Positions 48,447-57,249 are shown, numbered from the stretch's first letter. The stretch is 64,000 nucleotides of DNA from Pseudomonas violetae (GCF_023072615.1 NZ_JAKNRW010000002.1:248001-312000), one strand, 5' to 3'. The notes: generated by a model from the sequence alone, not told the origin. Program-made: numbers and translations.

Positions 48447-48704
48447 TCAGGCAAACACCTCGCACATCTGCAACACCGAGCAATCTACCTGGAACGGTCC
48501 GAAAAAATCGCCTGGCCGCTTGGCGGGAGGGTTTCCGGCCAATAGCCCCAAGGCCTTGGCCGTCTGGATATTGTGAGCCATGTTGTGATTGGCTTCGATG
48601 GACCGCGCCACAGAACCCGCTGAGCCCTGCCCGATTCCCGCCAACGCCGCGCCATTGGTCATGAACGCCAGAAAGGCAATGACCCAGAGTCTAACTCCTT
48701 TCAT
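48447..48704 (-). CDS. Small exported protein of unknown function
   Basis: 85 aa. The N-terminus is a signal peptide (LWVIAFLAFMTNGAALA). The mature part starts GIGQGSAGSVARSIEANHN and ends with two cysteines close together (VDCSVLQMCEVFA), which could form a disulfide in the periplasm. The start overlaps the stop of the preceding small gene (ATGA), and GGCGGGATC serves as ribosome site. Family not recognised. Convergent with the GST gene. Confidence 0.72.
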   Translation of the reverse strand: MKGVRLWVIAFLAFMTNGAALAGIGQGSAGSVARSIEANHNMAHNIQTAKALGLLAGNPPAKRPGDFFGPFQVDCSVLQMCEVFA

Positions 48705-48922
48705 GATCCCGCCACTCCCGCCACTCCCGCCACATTCGCCTGATCGACCATGGCGTTCTGCACGCGGTGTTCAAACTGGATGCCGGGGTGAGCGACTTGA
48801 ATCGGTGCTTCGAAATCGTGCTGCGTGTGCGCCGAGATACTGACGACCGACACCAGAACCACGTACAGACCGATGGCCAGGTAGGCGCCGTGTTTGGCGG
48901 AGGTGAGGATTGTGCTGGCCAT
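48701..48922 (-). CDS. Small membrane protein ending in a VAG repeat
   Basis: 73 aa from the ATG at 48922, preceded by GGGAGAACACC; a longer form starting at 48988 lacks a ribosome site. One hydrophobic segment (GAYLAIGLYVVLVSVVSIS) near the N-terminus is followed by a His-containing polar part (AHTQHDFEAPIQVAHPG). The end is NVAGVAGVAGS, encoded by tandem copies of GGCGGGAGT. It is translationally coupled to the small exported protein gene downstream, giving a two-gene unit. Function unknown. Confidence 0.72.
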   Translation of the reverse strand: MASTILTSAKHGAYLAIGLYVVLVSVVSISAHTQHDFEAPIQVAHPGIQFEHRVQNAMVDQANVAGVAGVAGS

Positions 48923-49088
48923 GGTGTTCTCCCGTGGGCATGTTTCAGAGCCCAAAGAATCGTTGAAAAGTGCATCGGTAACCAGCAAGGGATATCTATA
49001 GTGACTATCAATTTCGTTGATCGTGAATCTTCGACTGCCTGTCCTTCAGATAATCATGAAACCTGATAAATCCCCGCCCACAAACGCG

Positions 49089-49167
49089 TTATGCAGGAGC
49101 GACCGCACTCAAGACCGATCGACTAGAAAGACGTCGAGCTGTCAAAAGTGACTTCGCTCCTGCATAA
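49089..49167. repeat. Inverted repeat with 14-base perfect arms
   Basis: TTATGCAGGAGCGA at 49089-49102 and its exact reverse complement at 49154-49167 enclose 51 bases. It resembles a REPIN whose palindromic cores have been lost. It lies just after the end of the small exported protein gene at 49187. Confidence 0.75.
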
Positions 49168-49186
49168 AGGGTGCAGGGCTTGAATC

Positions 49187-49366
49187 TCAGGCTTGGGTTT
49201 TGTGATCCAGGGCGGCGTAGAAGTTGGCGCTCTGCTGCAGGTATTTCTGGGTGTAGCTCTGGGTGTGGGATTTTTTGTTGCTGATTTCCACGCTGGCGCT
49301 GGTTGGCAAGGCAACGGTAGCGGAGATGGCGGAGGCGGCGATTACGGAGAAGATATTGAAGTTCAT
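49187..49366 (-). CDS. Short exported peptide, unknown function
   Basis: 59 aa from the ATG at 49366, preceded by GAGGACTACCGCC. The N-terminus is a signal peptide (FSVIAASAISATVALPTSASA-like, cleaved near ASV). The mature part is about 36 residues, polar and rich in Gln, Ser, Tyr and Lys (NKKSHTQSYTQKYLQQSANF). No family recognised. It stands alone, divided from the lactonase gene by about 155 bases. Confidence 0.7.
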   Translation of the reverse strand: MNFNIFSVIAASAISATVALPTSASVEISNKKSHTQSYTQKYLQQSANFYAALDHKTQA

Positions 49367-49522
49367 GGCGGTAGTCCTCGGAGTCAGTTGGCTTGCTTGC
49401 CCGGTGGGGCCGTGAAGCAAACTTAACCTCCGAAGGATGCCGCCTTGAAATGCTTTGTAGCACTTCCAGATATCAGCCTCATTGATAGAACAGTGCAAGC
49501 CCCATCAACCGGGGGCTGCGGC

Positions 49523-50698
49523 CTATTGACGCACCAGGAACTTGAGGTCGCTGGGGGCATCCATCGGCAGTTTCTGCACGGTTTTACCCAGCAGACCGCT
49601 ATGTGCATCGCGCTCGACCACGACTATCTGGTTGCTCTTCTGATTGGCAATCAGCAGGAACTTGCCGCTTGGGTCGAGGGCGAACTCGCGGGGATGGTCG
49701 CCTTCCACCGAGCGACGCTGCAGCTCCTTGAGCTGGCCAGTGGCAGGATCGATGGCGAACACCAGCAGCTGGTTGGCGGTGCCACGGTTGCTGACATAAA
49801 GGAACTTGCCATCAGCCGAGGCATGCAGCGCAGCGGCGGCTTTGTCCGCCGCCGGTTGGCCGGCGGCCAGCTCGACCATCTGCGTCTGCGCAAGCTTGCC
49901 GTCCTGATAGTCAAAAACGGCCACTTGCGCGCTCATTTCCATGGTCAGCCAGGCATGCTTGCCATCGCCGCTAAACAGCAAATGCCGCGGCCCGCTGCCG
50001 GCGGGCAGCTGGACCGACGCGGGGGTGGCTGGCACCAGGGGCAGCTCCGGATTGGCCTTGGGGTCGAAGCGGTAGACAAATACCTTGTCGGCGCCCAAGT
50101 CATTGGAAAACACGTAGTTGCCGTCTGGCGAGGACACGGTCGAATGCACATGCGCCGACATCTGCCGCTCGGGGTTGACCCGACTGGAGGCATGGCTGCT
50201 CAACTGCACCACGGTTTTCAGCTTGCCGTCGGCACCTACCGGCAACACCGCCAGGGTACCGCCCGGGTCTTCGACCACCGAGTAATTGCTGACGAACAAG
50301 TGACTGGCGTCGCCGCTGAGGCTTGAATGAGTCGGCTCGTTGCCCAGGCTCTGCACCTGGTTGATCAGGCTCAGGGCATGGGTTTTCGGATCGATTGAGT
50401 AGCTGCTGACGCGCCCGACCGGGTCTTTCTGGCCTGGGCCGTTTTCGTTGACTGCGAACAGGTGACGCAGGTCCGCAGACAGGGTCAGCCAGGAAGGATT
50501 TTCACTCTTGACCACCTGCAGCGGCTTGGCGTCGATCTGGCCGGTGGCGCTGTTGAAGTTCAGGCGGTAGATGCCCTGGCTCTGGCCAGCGGTGTAGCTG
50601 CCCACCAGCAACTGGTGAACATCGGCGGGTGCAGCCTGGACGCCCATGGCGCCAACGCTGCCGGCCATCACCAGTGGCCAGAAATTACGCATCCGCAT
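49523..50698 (-). CDS. Exported lactonase-family beta-propeller (YkgB/Pgl-like)
   Basis: 391 aa from the ATG at 50698, preceded by GAGGAGGACGACGAGC. The N-terminal signal is RNFWPLVMAGSVGAMGVQAA. The body is a seven-bladed propeller of the cycloisomerase-2/6-phosphogluconolactonase family (HQLLVGSYTAGQSQGIY, PSWLTLSADLRHLFAVNE, GPRHLLFSGDGKHAWLT, HASADGKFLYVSNRG, HPREFALDPSGKFLLIANQ). The export signal suggests a periplasmic sugar-lactone hydrolase rather than cytoplasmic Pgl. The aldonate catabolic genes lie next door on the same strand, so it could feed them. The start overlaps the end of the upstream gene. Confidence 0.88.
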   Translation of the reverse strand: MRMRNFWPLVMAGSVGAMGVQAAPADVHQLLVGSYTAGQSQGIYRLNFNSATGQIDAKPLQVVKSENPSWLTLSADLRHLFAVNENGPGQKDPVGRVSSYSIDPKTHALSLINQVQSLGNEPTHSSLSGDASHLFVSNYSVVEDPGGTLAVLPVGADGKLKTVVQLSSHASSRVNPERQMSAHVHSTVSSPDGNYVFSNDLGADKVFVYRFDPKANPELPLVPATPASVQLPAGSGPRHLLFSGDGKHAWLTMEMSAQVAVFDYQDGKLAQTQMVELAAGQPAADKAAAALHASADGKFLYVSNRGTANQLLVFAIDPATGQLKELQRRSVEGDHPREFALDPSGKFLLIANQKSNQIVVVERDAHSGLLGKTVQKLPMDAPSDLKFLVRQ

Positions 50699-50972
50699 GC
50701 TCGTCGTCCTCCTCGTTGTCACCGCCGATTGCTTCCATCAGCACCAGGCGGTGCTCGCCGGAGTCGCCGGTGATGATCCAGCTCTTCAAGGCAGCGTCAA
50801 AAGTCGCCGCCTGGATGTGCGCCATGCTGAACGCCCACCGCTTGAGCGCACGGCCGTCCATGCATTCGATATGCAGGTTATCGTCTTCATCGAGGGAGAA
50901 ATCGAAGGCATGCAGGCCGTCGATTTCCAGCATGTCAGCGTTTTCGAGGGCGTTGAGCAAAGTATCGGTCAT
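50685..50972 (-). CDS. Small acidic conserved protein (DUF5629-like)
   Basis: 95 aa from the ATG at 50972, which follows AAGATTGACTGCC; the upstream extension passes through the REPIN and is rejected. It is acidic with MLEIDGLHAFDFSLDEDDN and a mainly beta middle (WAFSMAHIQAATFDAALKSWIITGD) and ends in a run of Glu/Asp. I associate it with a Pseudomonas-restricted uncharacterised family, without certainty. It overlaps the lactonase gene by 14 bases, so the two are probably co-transcribed. Confidence 0.8.
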   Translation of the reverse strand: MTDTLLNALENADMLEIDGLHAFDFSLDEDDNLHIECMDGRALKRWAFSMAHIQAATFDAALKSWIITGDSGEHRLVLMEAIGGDNEEDDEHADA

Positions 50973-51024
50973 GGCAGTCAATCTTGAGAAGAAAGACGCC
51001 ATGATAGCGCACGCCACACGACCC

Positions 51025-51121
51025 TGTAGGAGCGAGCTTACTCGCGAAAAACGTCCGGCCAATGCGCTCATTCAAAATACACGCGGTATCGTTGACGTCC
51101 ATCGCGAGCAAGCTCGCTACA
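51025..51121. repeat. REPIN
   Basis: TGTAGGAGCGAGCTTACTCGCG and CATCGCGAGCAAGCTCGCTACA are inverted arms about 55 bases apart. The second arm lacks a TCC, a small decay sign. It separates the acidic-protein gene from the dehydrogenase gene. Confidence 0.85.
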
Positions 51122-51132
51122 GTGAGCGGACG

Positions 51133-52713
51133 TTACAGAGCGTCTCGGCTCGACTGACCATCCACCAGGCGTTGGATGCGCAACGGGTTGGCGTTTTTCA
51201 GCGCATCCGGCAGCAGACTGTCAGGGTAATTCTGGAAACACACCGGCCGCAGGAAGCGGTCAATTGCCAGCGTGCCCACGGAAGTACCACGGGCATCGGA
51301 GGTGGCCGGATATGGACCGCCATGCACCATCGAATCGCAGACCTCGACACCTGTCGGGTAACCGTTGAGCAGGATCCGTCCGACCTTCTGCTCCAATAAC
51401 GCCGTCAGTTCGCCAAACTGCTCGAAGTCAGCAGGCTCGCCAATGATCGTCGCCGTCAGCTGTCCGTGCAGGCCATTCAGTGCGGTGCTGAGTTGCGCCT
51501 GATCCGCCACTTCGACAAACACTGTGGCCGGGCCGAACACTTCTTCCTGCAGGACTTCATCACCTTGAATCAGCAAGCTGGCGTCGGCCTTGAACAATTG
51601 CGGCCGGGCCTGGTTGCCTTGCTGCGCCTGCCCTGACAGATGCGTCACACCCGGATGCGCGAGGAGTTTCTCCAGGCCTTTGCCATAGCTGCACAAGGTG
51701 CCCGCGTTGAGCATGGTCTGCGCCGGTTGGTCAGCGATCAACCCCGAGACCTGGTGCATGAACGCAGTGAATGGCGCCGAGCTGATGCCTATCACCAGGC
51801 CAGGGTTGGTGCAGAACTGGCCGCAACCCTGGACCACCGAAGCGGTGAGTTCCCGGGCCACGTTTTCTGCACGGACTTGCAGCGCCTGAGGGAGGACGAT
51901 CACCGGGTTGATGCTCGACATCTCGGCAAATACCGGGATCGGCTGTGGACGCGCCGCCGCCATGTCGCACAATGCTCGCCCGCCTTTGAGCGAGCCGGTA
52001 AAGCCCACCGCCTGGATCGCCGGATGCTTGACCAGCGCCTCCCCCACACCGCCACCGTAAATCATATTGAAAACCCCAGCGGGCATGGAGGTTTTCTCCG
52101 CTGCGCGAATCAACGCACAGGCGACCAGTTCGGCGGTGGCCATGTGTCCGCTGTGGGCCTTGAACACCACCGGGCATCCGGCGGCCAGGGCTGACGCGGT
52201 GTCGCCGCCGGCGGTGGAGAACGCCAAGGGGAAGTTGCTCGCGCCAAAGACGGCAACCGGCCCCAGGCCGATGCGATATTGACGCAGGTCGGGACGCGGC
52301 AACGGCTGGCGGTCCGGCAGCGCCTGATCGATACGCGCGCCGTAGAAATCACCGCGACGCAGGACCTTGGCGAACAGGCGCATCTGGCCACTGGTGCGCC
52401 CGCGCTCGCCCTGAATGCGCCCGGCGGGTAGCGCGGTTTCACGGCAAACCACGGCGACAAAATGGTCGCCCAGTGCGTCCAGTTCATCGGCGATGGCATC
52501 GAGAAATTGCGCCCGTCGTTCGGCACTCAGGCTGCGATACGCCGGGTAGGCGGCAGCGGCGGCCCTCGCGGCGGCATCGACTTCCTCGGGTGTGGCCTGG
52601 TAAAACTCGTGCGGCAACGGCTCACCGGTGGTCGCGTCGACGCTTTGCAGGGTCAGGGTGCCGGCGGCGCTGCGTTGGCCGCCGATGTAATTGTGCCCAA
52701 GTATGCTGGTCAT
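51133..52713 (-). CDS. 2-oxoglutarate semialdehyde dehydrogenase (aldehyde dehydrogenase, NADP+)
   Basis: 526 aa from the ATG at 52713, after AAGGAGATCTGC. It belongs to the longer NADP-type aldehyde dehydrogenases that oxidise 2-oxoglutarate semialdehyde. Visible motifs are FGASNFPLAFSTAGGD, PVFAEMSSINPV (Glu) and QGCGQFCTNPGLV (catalytic Cys). It is 10 bases downstream of the FAH-family gene and so the last step of the same operon. In the non-phosphorylating (Weimberg-type) aldonate path this enzyme makes 2-oxoglutarate. Assignment rests on context as well as motifs. Confidence 0.9.
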   Translation of the reverse strand: MTSILGHNYIGGQRSAAGTLTLQSVDATTGEPLPHEFYQATPEEVDAAARAAAAAYPAYRSLSAERRAQFLDAIADELDALGDHFVAVVCRETALPAGRIQGERGRTSGQMRLFAKVLRRGDFYGARIDQALPDRQPLPRPDLRQYRIGLGPVAVFGASNFPLAFSTAGGDTASALAAGCPVVFKAHSGHMATAELVACALIRAAEKTSMPAGVFNMIYGGGVGEALVKHPAIQAVGFTGSLKGGRALCDMAAARPQPIPVFAEMSSINPVIVLPQALQVRAENVARELTASVVQGCGQFCTNPGLVIGISSAPFTAFMHQVSGLIADQPAQTMLNAGTLCSYGKGLEKLLAHPGVTHLSGQAQQGNQARPQLFKADASLLIQGDEVLQEEVFGPATVFVEVADQAQLSTALNGLHGQLTATIIGEPADFEQFGELTALLEQKVGRILLNGYPTGVEVCDSMVHGGPYPATSDARGTSVGTLAIDRFLRPVCFQNYPDSLLPDALKNANPLRIQRLVDGQSSRDAL

Positions 52714-52723
52714 GCAGATCTCC

Positions 52724-53716
52724 TTAAAGAGTGCCCATGGTGCCGGGGGTAAATGACGCTTCGACCGGCGCAATGCCGTTGATCAAGGGTGCGCCGAACT
52801 CGGCCTGGCTGATCTCGAACACGTCGCCCGGCTGAGTGCGAATGCCGTCGGCAAAGGACAGGGTCGCTGTACCGAAAAAGTGGATGTGCACATCCCCCGG
52901 GTGCAGGAACTGGCTGTATTTGAAATGGTGGTACTCGAGGTTTTCCAGGCTGTGGCACATGTTGGCCTCGCCGCTGAGAAACTCGTTCTGCCACACCACC
53001 TCGCCATTGCGCAGGATGCGGCTGGTACCCGCCAGGTGCTGAGGCAATGGTCCGACCCGAAGTTCCGGGCCATAGCTGCAGCTGCGCAATTTCGAGTGCG
53101 CCAGGTACAGATAATTCCTGCGTTCCATCACATGATCGGAAAATTCGTTGCCCACGGCGAAACCGAGGCGGTAAGGCTTGCTGTCGTGGCCTATCACATA
53201 AAGGCCGCTGAGCTCGGGCTCTTCCCCGGCGTCTTCGGCAAATGGCGGCAGCGGGAATGGATGGCCCGGGCGCACGACAATGCTGCCATCGCCCTTGTAG
53301 AACCACTCCGGTTGCACCCCGACCTGCCCCGCTACCGGCTTGCCGCCCTCCACGCCCCATTTGAAGATGCGCATGGTGTCGGTCATGGCGGTTTCGTCAC
53401 CGGTTTGTTGATGCATTTTGTCCCGGGCCGAGGCACTGCCTAAATGGGTCAGGCCGGTACCACTGACCAGCAGGTGCGCGGGGTCCGGATGGTCAAGGGG
53501 TGGCAGGATGCGCAGTGATGCCAGCAGGTGTGCATAGTCATGGCTGATGCCCAGGCCCAGGCAGCTCACCTGCTGCTCCAGGCTGATACCCGCCTCGATC
53601 GCCGCCAGCGCCAGGTCGCGCACGGTATGGGCGTCCTGCACTTCACGCACCAGGGCGCCCTCAACCACACCGACCCGGCGCAGGCCGTTAACCAATTCGA
53701 ATTGAACCAAACGCAT
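52724..53716 (-). CDS. AraD1/FAH-family 2-keto-3-deoxy-aldonate dehydratase-like protein
   Basis: 330 aa from MRLVQFELVNGLRRVGVVEG at 53716, after GGAGAATTTGC. The C-terminal two thirds have the fumarylacetoacetate hydrolase fold: ISHDYAHL near the N-part, PELSGLYVIGHDSKPYRLGF, VGNEFSDHVMERRNY and FSDH-type metal ligands. The AraD1 subgroup occurs in L-arabinonate and D-xylonate gene clusters and dehydrates 2-keto-3-deoxy acids to 2-oxoglutarate semialdehyde. The flanking IlvD-type and semialdehyde dehydrogenase genes support this. Exact sugar acid not known. Confidence 0.88.
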   Translation of the reverse strand: MRLVQFELVNGLRRVGVVEGALVREVQDAHTVRDLALAAIEAGISLEQQVSCLGLGISHDYAHLLASLRILPPLDHPDPAHLLVSGTGLTHLGSASARDKMHQQTGDETAMTDTMRIFKWGVEGGKPVAGQVGVQPEWFYKGDGSIVVRPGHPFPLPPFAEDAGEEPELSGLYVIGHDSKPYRLGFAVGNEFSDHVMERRNYLYLAHSKLRSCSYGPELRVGPLPQHLAGTSRILRNGEVVWQNEFLSGEANMCHSLENLEYHHFKYSQFLHPGDVHIHFFGTATLSFADGIRTQPGDVFEISQAEFGAPLINGIAPVEASFTPGTMGTL

Positions 53717-53748
53717 GCAAATTCTCCAGTTATTACAACACCACAGTT

Positions 53749-53843
53749 CCCTGTGGGAGCGGGCTTGCCCGCGATGGCGGCGGCACATTCAACAGTGATG
53801 TGTCAGGCAGATTGCTATCGCGGGCAAGCCCGCTCCCACAGGG
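53749..53843. repeat. REPIN
   Basis: CCCTGTGGGAGCGGGCTTGC and its inverted partner ending GCCCGCTCCCACAGGG, both with intact CGCGAT heads, enclose about 40 bases. Close to perfect, so probably recent. It lies between the FAH-family and MFS genes, inside the catabolic cluster. Confidence 0.94.
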
Positions 53844-53867
53844 TTAGTGGTGATTTCGTGTTTTGTG

Positions 53868-55190
53868 TCAGGTACGGGTAGCGCCCCGGGCACTCGCCGC
53901 AAACTCACCCGCCGGCAGCACATGCTTGCGCTCCAGCAAGCGATAAACCACACCCGTCAGCACCAGGCCGAACACCATCACCCCCGACAGGAAGTACAAC
54001 CCCGACGCCAGGTTCCCGGTGTATTCCTTCAACGCACCAATCACGAACGGCCCTATGTAACCGCCCAGGTTGCCCACCGAATTGATCAGCGCGATCCCGG
54101 CCGCCGCACTGGCACCTGCGAAGAATCGTCCCGGCAAGGTCCAGAACACCGCGGTGCAGGAAAACAGCGCAAACGCTACCAGGCATAGCGCCGCCAGCTG
54201 CGCCACCGGCAGGGTCAACCAGGCGCTGAGGAACAGGCCGATAGCACCCAGTACATAGAGCACCGCCAGGTGACCGTAACGGTCATTCAGTCGGTCGGAA
54301 CTGCGCGGAATGATCAGCAAGCCGATGATGCCGAAGATGTACGGCACCGATGACACGAAGCCGGTGGTCAGGTCGCTGCCGCCAAATTGTTTGATCAGCG
54401 TCGGCAGCCACAACCCCAGGCCGTAAATGCTTAGGGTCACCGGCAGATAGAACAGCGCCAGCAGCAACACCCGTTTGTCCTTGAGGGCGTGCAAGGGATT
54501 TCCATGGCGGGTCTGGCCGTACGCCTGAAGGTCCTTTTGCAGCTCTGCGGTCAGCCAGTCCTTTTCAGCCTGGTCCATCCATTTGACGTGCTGCGGACCG
54601 TCCGGCAACCAGCGCAGCACTGGCCAGGTCAGCAGGATCGCCGGGGTACCGATGACGATGAACAGCCATTGCCAGCCGTGCAGCCCCAGCACTCCGTCCA
54701 TGCCGAGCAAGCCGCCGGACACCGGGCCGGTGATCATCATTGCGATCGGTTGCGAGAGAATGAACAGCCCGAGGATCTTGCCGCGATGGCGCACCGGGAA
54801 CCATTGGGTGATGTAGTACAGGACGCCCGGAAAGAAGCCGGCTTCGGCGGCACCGAGCAGGAAGCGCATCACGTAAAAGCTGTGCGGCCCCTGGACGAAT
54901 GCCATACCGATGGTGATAGCGCCCCAGGTCAGCATGATCCTTGCGAACCATCGCCGGGCACCAAAACGTTCGAGCATCAGGTTGCTGGGGATTTCCAAGA
55001 GAAAATAGCCAATGAAGAACAGGCCGGCGCCCAACCCGTAGGCGGCATCGCCAATGCCGATATCGGCGCCCATGTGCAGCTTGGCAAACCCTACGGCGGA
55101 GCGATCCACATAGGCGATCAGGTACAGCAGGATCAGGAAGGGAATCAGTTTGAGTGTGATGCGACGAATAAGCCGCAGTTCCTGGCTCAT
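53868..55190 (-). CDS. MFS transporter, anion:cation symporter family
   Basis: 440 aa with 12 predicted membrane helices. Family marks are YVDRSAVGFAKLHMGADIG in helix 1-2, LMLERFGARRWFARIMLTWG and AEAGFFPGVLYYITQWFP, typical of the ACS family that imports sugar acids (galactonate, tartrate, phthalate). It is divergent from the IlvD-type dehydratase gene and upstream of the FAH-type and dehydrogenase genes on its own strand. It probably imports the aldonate they degrade. Confidence 0.92.
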   Translation of the reverse strand: MSQELRLIRRITLKLIPFLILLYLIAYVDRSAVGFAKLHMGADIGIGDAAYGLGAGLFFIGYFLLEIPSNLMLERFGARRWFARIMLTWGAITIGMAFVQGPHSFYVMRFLLGAAEAGFFPGVLYYITQWFPVRHRGKILGLFILSQPIAMMITGPVSGGLLGMDGVLGLHGWQWLFIVIGTPAILLTWPVLRWLPDGPQHVKWMDQAEKDWLTAELQKDLQAYGQTRHGNPLHALKDKRVLLLALFYLPVTLSIYGLGLWLPTLIKQFGGSDLTTGFVSSVPYIFGIIGLLIIPRSSDRLNDRYGHLAVLYVLGAIGLFLSAWLTLPVAQLAALCLVAFALFSCTAVFWTLPGRFFAGASAAAGIALINSVGNLGGYIGPFVIGALKEYTGNLASGLYFLSGVMVFGLVLTGVVYRLLERKHVLPAGEFAASARGATRT

Positions 55191-55283
55191 GAGATCGGTC
55201 TCCGATTGTTGTTGTTATAGAACCTAGGGGGACGCCTCTCGCAGAAAACCACCAGGGCCATCCCTCCGTTGAAAGCGACTATA

Positions 55284-55294
55284 TAGTAATACTA
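55284..55294. promoter_or_regulatory. Candidate FadR-family operator 1
   Basis: TAGTAATACTA fits the FadR-subfamily GntR consensus T-N-GT-NNN-AC-N-A and lies within the 13-base palindrome ATAGTAATACTAT. It sits 94 bases from the MFS start and 90 bases from the dehydratase start, a natural place for the regulator encoded at 57250. Confidence 0.6.
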
Positions 55295-55358
55295 TTTAAC
55301 CAACAACACTTCCAAACATGGCAATTTACGCTTATGTTAGGCTCATCCTCGAACATAT

Positions 55359-55369
55359 TAGTCATACAA
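55359..55369. promoter_or_regulatory. Candidate FadR-family operator 2
   Basis: TAGTCATACAA also fits T-N-GT-NNN-AC-N-A and ends 14 bases before the dehydratase ATG, overlapping the ribosome site region. Its centre is 75 bases from that of site 1. Confidence 0.5.
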
Positions 55370-55383
55370 TAAGAGAATCGATC

Positions 55384-57120
55384 ATGCCTGATAAGAAACC
55401 CACCCTGCGCTCCGCCCAATGGTTTGGAACGGCCGACAAGAACGGCTTCATGTACCGCAGTTGGATGAAGAATCAGGGCATCGCCGACCACCAGTTCCAT
55501 GGCAAGCCGATCATCGGCATCTGCAACACCTGGTCCGAGCTGACGCCGTGCAACGCGCATTTCCGCCAGATTGCCGACCACGTCAAACGCGGTGTGATCG
55601 AGGCCGGTGGTTTTCCTGTGGAATTCCCGGTGTTTTCCAACGGCGAATCGAACCTGCGCCCCACTGCCATGTTCACCCGCAATCTGACGAGCATGGACGT
55701 CGAGGAAGCCATTCGCGGCAATCCGATTGATGGCGTGGTATTGCTGACCGGCTGCGACAAGACCACCCCGGCTCTGCTGATGGGCGCGGCCAGCTGCGAC
55801 GTGCCGGCCATCGTCGTCACCGGTGGGCCAATGCTCAATGGCAAGCACAAGGGTCAGGACATCGGTTCGGGCACCGTGGTCTGGCAACTCAGCGAGCAGG
55901 TCAAAGCCGGCACCATCACGCTTGACGATTTCCTCGCGGCCGAGGGCGGCATGTCCCGCTCGGCCGGCACCTGTAACACCATGGGCACCGCCTCGACCAT
56001 GGCTTGCATGGCAGAAGCGCTGGGCACCTCCCTACCCCACAACGCGGCAATTCCTGCCGTGGATTCGCGCCGTTACGTGCTGGCGCACATGTCGGGTATG
56101 CGCGCGGTGGAGATGGTGCGCGAAGACTTGAAGCTGTCGAAAATTCTCACCAAGGAAGCCTTTGAAAACGCTATTCGTGTCAACGCCGCCATCGGAGGTT
56201 CGACCAACGCAGTGATCCATTTGAAAGCCATCGCCGGCCGTATTGGCGTGGAGCTGGACCTGGATGACTGGACCCGCATCGGCCGCGGTATGCCGACCAT
56301 CGTCGACCTGCAACCCTCCGGACGCTTCCTGATGGAGGAGTTCTACTACGCTGGCGGCTTGCCGGCGGTGTTGCGTCGGCTTGGTGAAGCCAACCTGATT
56401 CCGCATCCCGACGCCTTGACCGTCAACGGCAAGACCCTCGGCGAGAACACCAAAGACGCGCCGATCTATGGCCAGGACGAAGTGATCCGCACGCTGGATA
56501 ACCCGATCCGCGCCGACGGCGGGATCTGCGTGTTACGCGGCAATCTCGCGCCACTGGGTGCCGTGCTCAAGCCGTCAGCGGCCACTGCAGAATTGATGCA
56601 GCATCGAGGGCGCGCAGTGGTGTTCGAGAACTTCGACATGTACAAGGCACGGATCAACGATCCGGAGCTGGACGTAGATGCCAACTCAATCCTGGTGATG
56701 AAGAACTGCGGCCCGAAAGGTTATCCAGGCATGGCCGAAGTCGGCAATATGGGCTTGCCGGCCAAGCTGTTGGCGCAGGGCATAACGGACATGGTGCGGA
56801 TTTCCGATGCACGCATGAGCGGCACGGCCTATGGCACCGTGGTGCTGCACGTAGCACCGGAAGCGGCGGCTGGCGGTCCGTTGGCGACGGTGAAGGAAGG
56901 CGACTGGATCGAACTTGACTGCGCCAACGGCCGTTTGCACCTGGACATTCCAGATGCCGAACTGGCGGCGCGCATGGCGGACCTGCAACCACCCCAACAG
57001 ATGATCCTCGGCGGCTATCGCCAGTTGTACATTGATCACGTGCTTCAGGCGGATCAAGGCTGCGACTTCGACTTCCTGGTCGGTTGCCGTGGGGCCGAGG
57101 TCCCACGCCATTCCCACTGA
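55384..57120 (+). CDS. IlvD/Edd-family dehydratase, probable L-arabinonate (aldonate) dehydratase
   Basis: 578 aa from the ATG at 55384 (MPDKKPTLRSAQWF), after AAGAGAATCGATC; a 22-codon extension would cover operator 2 and is rejected. Iron-sulfur cysteines are in GICNTWSELTPCN, VLLTGCDKTTPALLMG and SAGTCNTMGTAST. The end carries LPAKLLAQGITDMVRISDARMSG in two adjoining motifs. The N-terminal RSAQWFG and length fit the sugar-acid dehydratase branch (arabinonate, xylonate, galactonate) rather than IlvD itself. It would convert an aldonate to its 2-keto-3-deoxy acid, the substrate for the FAH-type protein. Substrate inferred from cluster. Confidence 0.9.
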   Translation: MPDKKPTLRSAQWFGTADKNGFMYRSWMKNQGIADHQFHGKPIIGICNTWSELTPCNAHFRQIADHVKRGVIEAGGFPVEFPVFSNGESNLRPTAMFTRNLTSMDVEEAIRGNPIDGVVLLTGCDKTTPALLMGAASCDVPAIVVTGGPMLNGKHKGQDIGSGTVVWQLSEQVKAGTITLDDFLAAEGGMSRSAGTCNTMGTASTMACMAEALGTSLPHNAAIPAVDSRRYVLAHMSGMRAVEMVREDLKLSKILTKEAFENAIRVNAAIGGSTNAVIHLKAIAGRIGVELDLDDWTRIGRGMPTIVDLQPSGRFLMEEFYYAGGLPAVLRRLGEANLIPHPDALTVNGKTLGENTKDAPIYGQDEVIRTLDNPIRADGGICVLRGNLAPLGAVLKPSAATAELMQHRGRAVVFENFDMYKARINDPELDVDANSILVMKNCGPKGYPGMAEVGNMGLPAKLLAQGITDMVRISDARMSGTAYGTVVLHVAPEAAAGGPLATVKEGDWIELDCANGRLHLDIPDAELAARMADLQPPQQMILGGYRQLYIDHVLQADQGCDFDFLVGCRGAEVPRHSH

Positions 57121-57130
57121 CAGCCTCTAC

Positions 57131-57166
57131 CCCCTGTGGGAACGAGCCTGCTCGCTCCCACAGGGG
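57131..57166. repeat. Single REP palindrome after dehydratase gene
   Basis: CCCCTGTGGGA pairs with TCCCACAGGGG around a GAGCCTGCTC core, 10 bases after the stop. The hairpin could end or stabilise the transcript. Confidence 0.8.
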
Positions 57167-57249
57167 TTCTGTGTCTGGCTAACGACCATCTCTCGCCGTG
57201 GCTGTTATCATGCGCAGCATCCCCATCGCCCAGGATCGCGCCGCTTCCC

